Shown piece after piece: positions 48,901 through 60,594 of a stretch of 64,000 nucleotides of DNA. The first letter of the stretch is position 1. Each line of letters starts with the position of its first letter. The DNA is from Gigantopelta aegis (taxonomy: Eukaryota > Mollusca > Gastropoda > Neomphalida > Peltospiridae), in NCBI RefSeq assembly GCF_016097555.1, contig NC_054702.1, forward strand, positions 108,521,227 through 108,585,226, written 5' to 3'. The translations under genes were made by a program, and so were the position numbers. Below the pieces are notes generated by a model. The model worked only from the letters and a program-made list of their open reading frames with translations, made no database searches and was not told the DNA's origin.

Positions 48901-51900
48901 CTGGTATTGCTGCGGCTGTGGAGGTGGCAGTAGTCAATCGTTCCCGAAGGTGGCGTACCCGGATGTAGCGGTCCTGCCCGGGGGTAGTGACCCGTGGTCG
49001 ACCGGATCTAGGGAGGTCACGTGTTGATCCATGTTGCTGGTAACGGTCCCACAGTCTGGAGATGGTGCTTGGGGACACATGGAATGCCCTGGCAACGGCC
49101 GTTCTGGATTCGCCTGCGCCTAGTCGGCCGATGGCATTGTTTCTCTGCGGTTCACTGAGACGTGGCATGTCCTGGATTGTCAACTGTCGGCCATATACAG
49201 AGGCCAGGCAAGCGAACACCCTGCACTTTTATACTGTCGGTGTTCATGTTGCACGTGCAGACAACGCACGTGCAGTGGTGACATGGTTTGCACGTGGCTG
49301 CGTTTTTGCGAATATTCACATTTTGAAACTTTATTTTACAGTAGCTGCGTTTTATCGAATGTAACCGTGGGAATGTGTTTGGGACATGCAATGACCTTAT
49401 ATTCACAAAGCATGAACCGGTAGGAAACATAAAATCGGAGTTATAACCCATTTGTACCCTTTTGCGTTTCTTTTTTTGAAGAGTATATATACAAAAAAAA
49501 TAACAGTGGTAGAAAATATCCACTGCTTTTTGACAGATGGAGTGGTGCTTAAAAAACTTTAAAGCCCGGACTCTTAACTTTAAAAAAGTCATTGACAATA
49601 GTTTTTAAGGTATGTACCTTTTTTTGTTACGCACAAAATACATTTGGAGCGATGTAATAAAACCACCAGGAAGATAAAAAAATTTAAGATTTGACAAAAT
49701 TGATAACTGATGCCAGAAGCTTTCAGTATTGTGTAATTTAACAGAATGGTTTTTTTTTTTGGTTTTTTTTTATAGCTCAACATATTTCACAATAGCTGGT
49801 AATTAAGATCAGTGTTTTAAGTTTAGATTTTAACACAATTCAAACTGAATTGCACAGATAACCGAAACAGTGTACCTGAGACCAGACAAGTAGTTTAAGA
49901 ACAAGGAGCCATTTTCACAAAACATCGTAATTTATGTTTGTGACTAGCAGTTATAACTGTCATATGTTTACATGTGATTGGCATCTTATGGAAGATGGAA
50001 CTTTGTAAAAATGAAAGAAAATGAAATATGTTTACTTCAAACTGTAATAGTTGTACTGTTAGTAGTAATAGGAACTGTGGTTTAATCGTAAATTTATGTT
50101 TACTTGCAAAACTAGGTTTATGATGTTTTATGAAATTGGTCTCAGCTCTGGTAAAAAAACAAACAACACAGAAACTATCATTTTATAATTGAGTGCTATG
50201 ATTTTATTCATTTTTTATCATAAAATGTCACAGCACTTTTCTCATCACATAAAAAGGCTCTTGTGCTTCATATGATTTACAGAAATGATCTTTAAGATAT
50301 ATACACTGAAGTGCTGTCTCAACAAATAATAAAATCCAATGTTATACCTGAGGTATAAAAGTGCTTAATGCACAATTACAAGATACCTTAATTAAAATAT
50401 AACTAATGAAACAAGTGTTTATGTTTATAGTCCAGTATAAAATATATGCTTTAAAGATATCTAAAACACAGAATAATGTTATGAAAAATGTTAAAACTCT
50501 TCTAAACAAGGATAAATAACAATACTTAATCAGCAAATAAAGATACTGTTATGTGAGACCCTGAAGAAGTATTGTTACAAGTTCCTTTCTATTTTAGAGC
50601 ACAGCCAAATACTAGAGTCAATCATGCATGGTCATGGGGTACATGAACCGTGCATGTTACATAAAATATTTTTAAAAGTTGATTGCCAAATAAACCAACC
50701 ACTGCCTTTATTCTGTCAGTGTCATTACTGTATTGTCATATTAAATGTTAACTTTATAATAAAATTATGAACTATGATCTGTACAGTTTAAATCTATTTT
50801 AATGTATACTTTGTATTCTCAATAACATTTTTTTTTATTCCTTTCTATTTTTGGTTTTACTTACCCGCTGCAAAGCGTCTTACAAAATATCTATGCTAAA
50901 AGTTCCAAAGTTAATCCGAAAATAAGGATGTCTTATACGTGATGTCATTTTAATGTTTCCAGGATGTACACTATAGAGCAGATGGGGAAAATCATACAAA
51001 TTACATCACTATTTAAGGAAAAAACATACAAATTCTTGGTCCGAATTCCTTTTAGAAAAAAAAGCAATTTTAATGAAGAATTTTTAATAATTTTTTATCA
51101 AATTTATTGGAAATGAAAACATACATAATGTCATTTCTTGATATTTGACTACAACTTGACAAAAAAAAATTTGATCAGCTTTTAACTTTACTTCAATAAA
51201 AAGTTAACTTTTAAAATTACTTTCAAAGGAATGAAGCAGTGCAATGTTGTATGTTTAACAAACGAAACCAACGAAAGCAAATTTTATTTCAAGAAGAGCA
51301 ACACTGAGTGAGCATTAACTTACAAATTTACAAACATGTCTCTGCATTCAGTCCAATAAACATGTATGATAAGAACTGCCTGTGTTTTTATGAAGTTTAT
51401 TGTGCTAGATTATATTGGCCAATTATGGGAACCAATAACAGCAGTCATAAATGTATACAAGCAGATTATGACTTTTGACGTCATGCATGTCACGTCACAT
51501 GCATAGATAAATTACAAAATTGCTAATTTGTCCTCTAGGTCATGATACAATGTAGTTGAAATAACAGAAATAACAGCTTTTCCCCTTAAATTTTATGGTC
51601 TGCAGGATACAGCTAATAATACTTTAATGACATAGGATATCAGTTTTATCCTGTTCAGGCCGAATGAGAAATTCTCATTCTTACCTTCAATGAATTAAGC
51701 CGATATCTTACGTCATTAACGAGTTATTCTCTATATGAATGAGTAATGAATATTATATCCAGACCACATATGAAGCATGCTACTTACAAAGTGGATTGTC
51801 TGAGGACTTTATCAGGATATAAAAGTATACCTCCACACGATCAATTACCACACTCCCGCTGGATGAGAGTTTTTGGCTGTGCTCTAAACTAAGAACTAAC

Positions 51901-54900
51901 TAAATGTGTTGGTAAAATACAACCTTCAATACAATGCTTTTAGCATAAATAGTGTAAACTTCTGATCTCTTATTATTAAAACTTGGAAGCCCTGGCTATT
52001 TTGAATAGGTTTTAATACTACTCTTCATGTAAACCTGTAAATCAAGTCAACCCTGGGTAGACTGCATGATATTCAAATGTTACTCAAGTCAACTCTGGGT
52101 AGACTGCATGATATTCAAATGTAACTCAAACAGGTTTCTTCTTATTATAATACCACAAATTAAAAACGGTTTCTAATTTAGTCATTTCAATTATATTTGA
52201 CATTTTTAATATAATTTTAGAATTCCTATTTTAGACCAGTAATACAACCATCTTATTGGTAATCCAAAAACTCTGCAAAAATGAATTTAACACATCGTCT
52301 TCAATATGCAACACACCTTGCATAAAATCTTAATTTTACAATGTAAACTTGTGAAGACTAGGTAATTTCAGTTAATTATTTATGAACGTTGACATTAAAA
52401 ATAATGAATATACCGGAATTAAGTGAATAATTTTTTTATTTTTTTTATTAATGTAGTTCTTGCAATTTAAAACAGAAAACTGTTATCAATAAGACTTTCA
52501 ATCTTAAATTTATTGACTTTGATTTGTGAAAGTAATGAGATACAGGTGCCAATATATTGATAGGCTTACACCTGAAAAATTTTATGAGTTATAAATAATT
52601 CATATTATAATTATGCTAAAATATTAGAATGACAAGAAATACATCAGATGTGCAGAAATGAATTTCCTAGAAAAAAAAATTAAAGTGCCAAAATTTGTTT
52701 AAGTTATGTACACATTGATTTTAGATAGAAATATTATATGTTGTTGAAATGCAGCTATAATTCAAAATGCAGGCGACAATATTTTCAAAGTAACCATAAG
52801 TCAGGTCACTTGATTTTTACCTAGCTAATCGATTGTTCGGTTACATTAATTATATTTACGTAACCTAATTAATTACTTCAAACATGCATTGAACTAATTT
52901 ACTGCAAGTTTATGCAACATGAAATATAAAATAAACATGTTTTATTGCAAAACATAAATGAAAAATTTGTTTCATACTTGGTAAAGTGACTTTCAGAACA
53001 TTTACCGACTGACAATGTAACCAATTGACATTCACGTCAATCTAATGTTGTATAACCAACATGCAAACAGAACAATGGTTTTCGTAAAATATCGTGCTCT
53101 GATATGCATCCCAATAAGATGAGACAAACTGTGCCATAACTAGGAGTATGATATGCTGGTTATCAAGGTATGTGGATTTCAATTTACACAACACTAATTC
53201 CACTGAATTACATATCTGGCCTACCATAAACAGTTTTTAAAAACATTAATGATGTAAATTTCCTTATTAATCTAGTTCTATTTAGAACAGAATAAAGGAA
53301 AATGTTAAATAAAATTTAAATAATTTTAAAACTTTGTTTAAACATACATTAAGATGAACACGCTTTATTGTTTGTGAGAAATGAAGCTAAATGCTAAAAC
53401 TTAATACAATGCTAAGCACTAAGTAGACAGTCACTGTTGCCGCCAGTAACTAAATCTTGCCTTTTGACAATAAAATAGGAACATCAAAGATTTATGATTT
53501 AATCAATGATCCTGCACCAAAGAATAAAAGTAAGTTGCTCAAAACAAATACAAAATATATCTGTAATAACAAAAAGTCAAAATACCAAGTTACAAATTTC
53601 AAAAGTGGTAACATTTCTGTTTATAGCAGATCAATCATGACCATAATCATAATAATCTTAATGAACATATAAAAGAGAGATATTTCACTGGTTTTTTGTT
53701 GGGTACAATGGCTGAACCACAGTGATATGAACTGTAACTCCTAAGACAAAGTGTGTGCACATAAAGTGGGCTTTAGGGTTTTCTGAAAGCCTGTTACCAA
53801 GCTTTAAAACAACAGGGCTTTTCTAGATTATGGTAGCCCCATTCCCATGGCTAGTGATATTCAATGTTGGGCTAGTAAATAACTACTACTGCCATGCCCG
53901 ACGGCTAGTGAATTTGTTTTGTTCAGATGTTGCAGTTAAGTCTATTTTGTAAATATGAATATCCTGACTCCACACCAACCCCCAATGTTAGTGTTTTTAA
54001 GCTCTATCTCCCTCTTTAGGTGACATATCTGATTATTTAGTAAAATTGTATCAACTTAAAGTAAAGTAGGGCTAGTGAATTTTTAAAATCACTGATCGCA
54101 TGGCTGGTAGATTTTATACAAATTCTAGAAGCCCTGAACAACTAAATGAAGGGAAACATAATAAAAACTGACCGGCCTCGGTGGTGTCATGGTTAAACCA
54201 TAGGACATAAGGCTGGTAGGTACAAGGTTCGCAGCCAGAGCAAGTTTTAACGACTCAATGGGTAGGTGTAAGACCACTACACCCTGTTCTCTCTCGCTAA
54301 CCAGCAAACCACTAACAACTAACCTACTGTCCTGGACAGACAGCCCAGATAGATGAGGTGTGTGCCCAGGACAGCAAGCTTGAACCTTAATTGTAAAGCA
54401 ATTTAAAAACATGAAAATCAAGACTATGCATGATTTGTGTTATATGAAAATATGATGAGTATGAATGCCATTTTGTTATATACTTTTTTAATCTGCACCA
54501 AAAAATTATTATGGTAATATAACATAGGATGGGGAAAACCCCCACATGGACTTCATAATTTGAGTTTAGCTGAGCAAATGAAATTGGTCGTAACTGTCAT
54601 GACAGTAAAGTAGTACCAACTGACTGTCATGGCAGTAAAGTAGTACCAATTAACTGTCATGGCAGTAAAGTACTACAACCTAACTGTCATGGTAGTAAAG
54701 CACTATCACCTGACTGTCATGGTAGTAAAGTACTACCACCTAACTGTCATGGTAGTAAAGTACTACCACCTAACTGTCATGGCAGTGAAGTACTACCACC
54801 TAACTGCCATGGTAATAAAGTACTACCACCTAACTGTCATGGCAGTAAAGTACTACCACCTGACTGTCATGGCAGTAAAGTACTACCATCTGTCATGGTA

Positions 54901-57900
54901 GTAAAGTACTATCACCTGACTGTCATGGCAGTGAAGTACTACCACCTAACTGTCATGGCAATAAAGTACTACCACCTGACTGTCATGGCAGTAAAGTACT
55001 ACCACCTGACTGTCATGGCAGTAAAGTAATATCAACTGACTGTCATGGCAGTAAAGTACTACCACCTGACTGTCATGGCAGTAAAGTACTACCACCTGAC
55101 TGTCATGGCAGTAAAGTACTACCACCTGACTGTCATGGCAGTAAAGTAATATCAATGACTGTCATGGCAGTAAAGTAATATCAAATGACTGTCATGGCAG
55201 TAAAGTACTACTACCTAAATGTCATGGCAGCTAAGTACTACCACTCGACTGTCATGGCAGTAAAGTACTACCACCTGACTGTCATGGCAGTAAAATACTA
55301 CCACCTGACTGTCATGGCAGTAAAGTAATATCAACTGACTGACTATCATGTCAATAAAGTACTACTACTTAAATGTCATGGCAGTAAAGTACTACCACTC
55401 GACTGTCATGGCAGTAAAGTACTATGACCTGACTGTCATGGAAGTAAGTACCCGACTGCAGCTGGATGGACTCACAAGCAATCTGTCACCGTAAATCAGG
55501 AAAATAAATTCCCAAACAGATCGCAAATGATGGGCGAAATATCCGTTTCACACATAAATTAAAAAACAACTGCAGAAAGGTATCACTGATAATAGCATAA
55601 CATAAACTGTCTGATAAATAACAAGTCCATCATTTGGTGCAAGTTTTAACTTGTTCTTAGTGTTTTTCTTCGGATCACCAGTGCTGGCAGAAACATGCTT
55701 GGTGGCTATATACTCCATATGTGATAAGCATGTAGTAGTTGTCTTCACAAGGCTGCAACCATACTGCATACAATTAATAAAATATAAGATTATCAAGCCC
55801 CTTTTGCCAAAGAGCAGACTGAGCCTTCCTACCTCTGCTGTGTCTGAGTGTCGGGGGAGACATGTGATCGGTCTGGTCGATACCACTCAACTCCGTTGGG
55901 ATTGTATTCACTGTGATCTCCGACACGGGGGGAGTATCAACAACTGAAATAAAAATGTACATGGCAACCTTTTGTTTTATCAAAAACAACACAGTAACAA
56001 TAAGTCTGTGGAATTAAATGTGTCATACAGACAACTGGCTTATATAATAATTGCCATGACTGACATTGTTTATTATGCTTTATAAAAAAAAAAAAAAAAA
56101 AAATTAATTTAAAATTCCCCTTTAGATTCATGATGCAAAATTCATGACTATTATAAACAGATACAATCAATGCAATAACAGTGCCACCTATATCTTGGTT
56201 TCTGACTTCATGAAGCCGATATAAACATTCCAGATTTTAAAACAAATTGTACTTTAAATTATACTGTTTTAACATAATAAACAAAATTTTCTTCAGTTAA
56301 ATAAAATTATGTTCATTATTCAATAACTAGTCCAGCAATTAACAAAAAACATATAACATAACTTTATATCCAAGTTATTTAATTTTCTGTGTTAAATGCT
56401 TTTGACTAAAGTCCATATATTTAAAAAGCTGCCGTTCTTATCAACACACTGTGAAATTTGCATTGCTGTACATACTTGTAGAATTAGGTGGCAACACAGG
56501 AGCAAAGACATTGGCAGCGAACTCCTCGAATGTAGTTTGTTCTGTGTGTTGTTGAATGATGGTCTCCAGGCACTTGGCACGTTCCTCGTAACTGCGACAG
56601 GGTCAAGGTCAAACTAAAAAACTCAACAAACATCTCCAAAACAAACAGTCACAAAACATAAAATTTACTTTAGACCAACTGTTAAATATCTTGATAACAA
56701 AACAATCCCAAAAGATTAGATTTATCTTATACTGAACAACCTGGACACCATTCCAATAATAATAATCAAGTAATTTATTTGTTCCTATATCAGTATCTCC
56801 AACCATACCAATTTATTGAACAATGCACTGACTTTTTTCCTACTGTCCTAACTATCCCTAATCCTAACCTGAAGCATTTGTCTAACCGTAAACAAACCCT
56901 AACCCTTCTGTCTGAAAACAGTCTATTGGCTAAACATCTGCTGATAAAAGGTCTGGCCATGAATGAATTAATGTGCCTACACCAAGTGAGCCAATTATAA
57001 CGGATATTTGAGAAATTCAGACATGCCAATGAATATTGTAGTGAGGTCTACATACAATTTTTTCACCACCGAGGTTAAAGAGTATACAAACAGTGGGCAA
57101 CTCAGATGTGTAGTGTACAATGACAAGGATACAATGAGTGATAGAAAGGCATACTGGAGCGCTTCACACGACTCGCATTGATCGCTGTGGCTCGGACTAG
57201 ACCAGGGAGGACCAAACGGTCCAATATTGCACCATCAAAGAGAGGCCCAAAATAAGGAACCTGCAAAATAGTATCACATACAGCATTGCTCAATAAAATA
57301 ACATACCATAGAGATATACAAAGACCATTAGGAAGGGGGTATATCACAATTAACACAATAAAATAACATACCATAGAGATATACAAGACCGTTAGGAAGG
57401 GGGTATATCACAATTAACACAATAAAATACAATACCACAAGACATATAGAAGAGTGTACCTCTGGTTTTCTATCGATCTGTATCCGGTACAGACCGTTAG
57501 GAAGGGGGTATATCACAATTAAAACATCCCCAAATTCTGTGGGGATAATTCCTCGGCGGTAGTCACGAGAGTGCTCAGACCACACAATGTGCACTTCATC
57601 GTTGCCAAGGTGACGTGTCTGAAAGCAATAAACACATATACAACATAAAATAAATATATAACTATCTGCATTGCCGTAAATGATATATTTTATGTACATT
57701 TAAATGTAAAACTCAGATGTGACATTACATTAAAACATGCAATTTTTTTTAATGAATACAAAATTCTGACATAACGTTCACATATCACTGAAAGTCAGGA
57801 TTAGCTTCCATCACCCCACACATATCTGAATATTTAATAATCAGCATATTTTAAACTACAACACTTGGGCCCATATGCATGACAACTGGATAAATTTAAA

Positions 57901-60594
57901 TTAAAATAGTTCCTATACCAACATTTGAATTTTGAATTTTATCCATCAGACTGAAGTTAAAACACAGATGAGAGCCCCATCTGGTTATCTTACATATGGA
58001 TGCTGGCCTAGAGAATAAGAGGTGAAACTTGCTGCCGTTACACAAGCTACTCCTACTACTGAGCAGGCAAAGGATCTTTTATCTGCACTTTCCATTATAT
58101 AGGATAGCAAAAGCAAAGTTTGTTTGTTAACGATACCACTAGAGTACATTGATTTATTAACCATCGGCTATCAGATGTCAAACATTTGGTATTTCCAACA
58201 TATAGTCTTAGAGAGAAAACCTGCAATATTTTTCCATTAGTAGCAAGAGATCTTTTATGTGCACCATCCCAGACAGGATAGCACATACCACGGCCTTTGA
58301 TATACCTGTCGTGTTGCACTGACTGGAACATGAAATAGTGCAAAGAGCCACTGACCGACCATGCACCAGGATAGCAAATAACATGACCTCTGATGTTCTA
58401 GTTGTAGGGCACTAGTTAGGACAGGAAAGAAAGAAAAAACCCTGTTTCCACTGAAAGTGACATATCTCACAACCCAATGCACACAAGGAGAGGGCTCTAC
58501 CACTGACCTACTCTGAAACGACTCATGTCACAAACCTTGATATTGCGAGATTCGTCGGAGCCTGAAGGGATGCGCGTGGAGACGTGGAACACAGCTTCGT
58601 ATGTGGAGGTTGCATAGTACGGCGCCGTGCTGCCCGTCGTCTTGTTCGCCTGCAGACCACCACGGAATCCTTGATGGCTTCCTAGATCAACCTGCAGGCA
58701 AAATAGTACACTCATTTAAAGCAACAAAGATGGAAATTTCTTCAACAATACCTCAGCAGCAGTTTAAAAAGGATAATAAACAAGTTAGGAGTTATTATCA
58801 AATTTATGTCCCGAGTGAAATAATTTCACAAGGGACATAAATTATATAACAACTGATACAGAGTTTTATTTATTACCTCAGCCATATTTTTTCTTTAACA
58901 ACCTTCCATGTTCATTATGATTACATTTATATAAAAACTATATTAACAACCTGACACACTATTGTGAGTATTGCTATTACTTTGTATTTTATTCACAATC
59001 AAAGATATGTTTTAAATACCAAAGTTCTATTTATTCTGTCAAAACTGTATGTAATGAATTGTATTAAAATAGCTTTCAATTATAAATTTAGCAATAAAAA
59101 TTGAGAGATGTAAATGTAAATGCCATTGTGTACATTTGCCAAATCTTGATGACGTCATAGTTAGTACGAACAAAGAAAGAAATGTTTTATTTAACGATGC
59201 ACTCAACACATTTTATTTACGGTTATATGGCATCAGACATATGGTTAAGGACCACACAGATTTTGAGAGGAAACCCGCTGTCGCCACATAGGCTACTCTT
59301 TTTACGACAGGCAGCAAGGGATCTTTTATTTGCGCTTCCCACAGGCAGGGTAGCACAAACCATGGCCTTTGTTGAACCAGTTATGGATCACTGGTCGGTG
59401 CAAGTGGTTTACACCTACCCATTGAGCCTTGCGGAGCACTCACTCAGGGTTTGGAGTCGGTATCTGAATTAAAAATCCCATGCCTCGACTGGGATCCGAA
59501 CCCAGTACCTACCAGCCTGTAGACCGATGGCCTGCCACGACGCCACCGAGGCCTGTCTAGTACGAACAAAGTCACTGGTTTGTAAATGTCAAATCGTTAC
59601 GTTTCACCAATGCATAATAATTTCTCAGTGAGAAATTATGATTTTAATTTTCACAGTTATGAGTGCCCGCTGGGGTAATAAACTACGGATATTTGACGTT
59701 TGACATATATATATATATTCTGAAAGTTGAAAACCTGCTGTTGCCACATGTCACTCCTACTGAGAAAGGGATCTTTTACAAGCACCTTCCCCACAGGAGG
59801 GTGCATACCAAAGTGTTTTATGTACCAATCCATCAAGGGAAATGGATCCTATGACACATCAGACCTTAGGCGAGGACCGTAGCAATGAACTACATTGAGC
59901 TACTGCTCTAAACAAAAATGTGAACATACAAAGTTACATACAACTTTCTTATCATAATAACAAATGCACCAAAAATATAAATACCTCCCAACCCAATCCT
60001 GCCACAAAATCCTCAAATGGTTTGCTAGCACCAGAGTTGGAGAGGATGGAACTCCGATCTTCCTGTCCTGCGGCTACGTAAATAACGGCAATCTTGTGTG
60101 TCTCACGGCTGTAACAACACAGATATCAAGTCACATTTTACAAACATTCACTATTCTTACCAGAAAAATTAGAAACTCTCTGTGTAAAGTATGCTAAGAT
60201 TTATTTTTCTTAAGTCAGTTGTCCATATGTTTCAGATATTAAAAAATACATAAAAAAAGGAATTTGGTTTCAATTCTTGGTTTCATATAACTGTCATTAT
60301 TTAAACCAAGTGCTGAATACCTTTAGTTTTGTTTTGTTTATTTGTTTTTGTTTCAATTTAGCCAAAACTGGCACCAATTAGTGTTCATCACACACTGCTC
60401 AAATGTGTAAATAAACCAATTAAATATGAAAAATAGATGTATACAACAGATCCCTCCTCCCCTTGCCAATAATTTGTCAAAGTATTTTAACATTATCAAC
60501 CTATAATATTTTAAAATCTCACCACATCTGACTGTCTAGATTCTTCAGCTCTCTGACCAATTTATCACTCTTTTTAAGCAAATCAAAATGGACT
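42461..60594 (-). CDS. Ral GTPase-activating protein alpha subunit (RALGAPA1/2-like), C-terminal part
   Basis: Catalytic subunit of the RalGAP heterodimer, which stimulates GTP hydrolysis on RalA/RalB. Eight exons in order: 60594-60523, 60108-59985, 58691-58536, 57618-57460, 57260-57133, 56591-56476, 55943-55833, 42558-42461 (TGA 42463-42461). All junctions agree in phase, giving 320 C-terminal residues. The Rap-GAP region spans about residues 30-215: [40 protein letters not shown], then [13 protein letters not shown] with the presumed catalytic Asn at about 123, [25 protein letters not shown] and [10 protein letters not shown]. The tail is short and basic ([16 protein letters not shown]) in a last exon 13 kb away. 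Upstream exons lie beyond 60594 and were not found in the window. Family assignment rests on strong recalled identity to human RALGAPA1. Confidence 0.92.
42863..42980. repeat. AAT / poly-A / AT microsatellite compound
   Basis: (AAT)n runs into poly-A and then about 20 AT pairs, followed by a poly-T run at about 43010-43022. Last intron of RALGAPA. Confidence 0.9.
43909..44087. repeat. 36-bp tandem repeat, 5 copies
   Basis: The unit CAATTCCTAATTATAATCTG + AGGCTGTGCCCACAAT is repeated nearly perfectly. As 36 is a multiple of three, the plus strand reads [12 protein letters not shown] five times; I take this as incidental. Last intron of RALGAPA. Confidence 0.9.
44345..44605. repeat. ~85-bp tandem repeat, 3 copies
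   Basis: Units start ATTGGCTATTAGTACTGT at 44345, 44431 and 44516 and contain CAATATGGTTAACGTCCTGA. They diverge by a few percent. Last intron of RALGAPA. Confidence 0.85.
44760..47980. other. Intronic AT-rich DNA, nothing recognised
   Basis: Part of the 13-kb last intron of RALGAPA. I find no exon, tandem array or complete mobile element; the open frames are short and lack family features. Confidence 0.5.
47984..49491 (-). mobile_element. Apparently intact Tc1/mariner transposon
   Basis: A 1.5-kb element bounded by TATATACTCTTCAAAAGAAG and the inverted end TTTTTTTGAAGAGTATATA, with TA dinucleotides at the borders. The first ~30 bp of both ends agree (TACTCTTCAAAA, GAAACGCAAAA). One uninterrupted transposase frame fills most of it. 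Its base composition is strikingly GC-rich against the AT-rich intron around it. It sits in the last RALGAPA intron, same strand as the host gene. Confidence 0.92.
48161..49219 (-). CDS. Tc1-family DD34E transposase
   Basis: Cut-and-paste transposase that binds the inverted ends and integrates at TA. The open frame gives 352 residues; the conserved Tc1 start is probably the inner ATG at 49168 ([20 protein letters not shown]), giving 335 residues, the usual length. Paired helix-turn-helix DNA-binding region at about 20-130, with the GRPRVTT linker between the two halves. Catalytic triad: Asp in WFSDESRF, Asp in [11 protein letters not shown], and Glu in [12 protein letters not shown], exactly 34 residues after the second Asp (DD34E). 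It ends RGGHTRY. There is no stop or frameshift, so the enzyme may be functional (inferred). Confidence 0.95.
   Translation of the reverse strand: MFACLASVYGRQLTIQDMPRLSEPQRNNAIGRLGAGESRTAVARAFHVSPSTISRLWDRYQQHGSTRDLPRSGRPRVTTPGQDRYIRVRHLRERLTTATSTAAAIPGLRRISDQTVRNCLREVGIRARRPVRGVILTPQHRRLRLQWCQIHRQWPQLRWRQVWFSDESRFLLRRHDGRCRVYRRRGERYAANCVQEVDRFGGGSVMVWAATSHTGRTDLVHVQGNLNAQGYTDQILRPHIVPVMANANAVFQHDNARPHTARLTTAFLQNNNINVLPWPSISPDLNPIEHLWDELDRRLRQRQPQPQTLPELAAALQAEWATIPRDVIRTLVASMGRRCQAFVNTRGGHTRY
49800..54120. other. Intronic AT-rich DNA with a small duplication
   Basis: Last intron of RALGAPA. The only structure I see is a 42-bp direct duplication (TCAAGTCAACCCTGGGTAGA units at 52042 and 52084) and one TGACGTCA at 51476-51483. 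No exon or RNA gene recognised. Confidence 0.5.
54172..54395 (+). mobile_element. tRNA-derived SINE, short form
   Basis: Head CCGGCCTCGGTGGTGTCATG and box B AGGTTCGCAGCC, then body AAGACCACTACACCCTGTTC and CTGGACAGACAGCCCAG. Sister of the copy at 27375. Confidence 0.7.
54597..55447. repeat. 30-bp minisatellite, ~28 copies
   Basis: The unit TGACTGTCATGGCAGTAAAG + TACTACCACC repeats with few changes, plus occasional shorter units and TAATATCAAC variants near 55029, 55147 and 55327. A 30-bp period keeps frame, so both strands give chance repeat peptides; neither looks like a gene. Last intron of RALGAPA, about 400 bp from the exon at 55833-55943. Confidence 0.95.
57321..57425 (-). repeat. Two intronic copies of a RALGAPA exon fragment
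   Basis: The 31-bp exon segment at 57491-57521 (plus strand AGACCGTTAGGAAGGGGGTA + TATCACAATTA, coding VIYPLPNGL) recurs in the following intron at about 57383-57413 and 57323-57353. Each intronic copy is followed by AACACAATAAAATAACATAC-like DNA, making a ~60-bp tandem unit. The copies lack splice sites of their own. Confidence 0.85.
57990..58500 (-). mobile_element. Two degraded SINE copies in a RALGAPA intron
   Basis: Motifs AAGGATCTTTTATCTGCACT and TTAACGATACCACTAGAGTA (beta tail), GCACCATCCCAGACAGGATA and CACGGCCTTTGATATACCTG. The order suggests a fragment followed by a longer copy. It lies between the exons ending at 58536 and starting at 57618. Confidence 0.6.
58798..58852. repeat. 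Short palindrome related to the 20.2-kb foldback
   Basis: AAATTTATGTCCCGAGTGAAAT pairs with ATTTCACAAGGGACATAAATT. The ATGTCCC-GTGAAATAATTT core also occurs at about 20210. Confidence 0.55.
59176..59557 (-). mobile_element. Full-length tRNA-derived SINE with 14-bp target duplication
   Basis: TAGTACGAACAAAG occurs at 59162-59175 and 59558-59571. Minus strand: head CAGGCCTCGGTGGCGTCGTG, box B GGTTCGGATCCCAG, body with CACTTGCACCGACCAGTG and GTGGGAAGCGCAAATAAAAG, tail GCATCGTTAAATAAAACATT and a CTTTC run. Best reference copy of the family in this window. Confidence 0.92.
59680..59910. repeat. Degraded SINE fragment
   Basis: Retains AAAACCTGCTGTTGCCACAT, GGGATCTTTTACAAGCACCT and CACAGGAGGGTGCATACCA. 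It lies beside the full copy, 75 bp upstream of the RALGAPA exon at 59985-60108 in plus coordinates. Confidence 0.5.
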
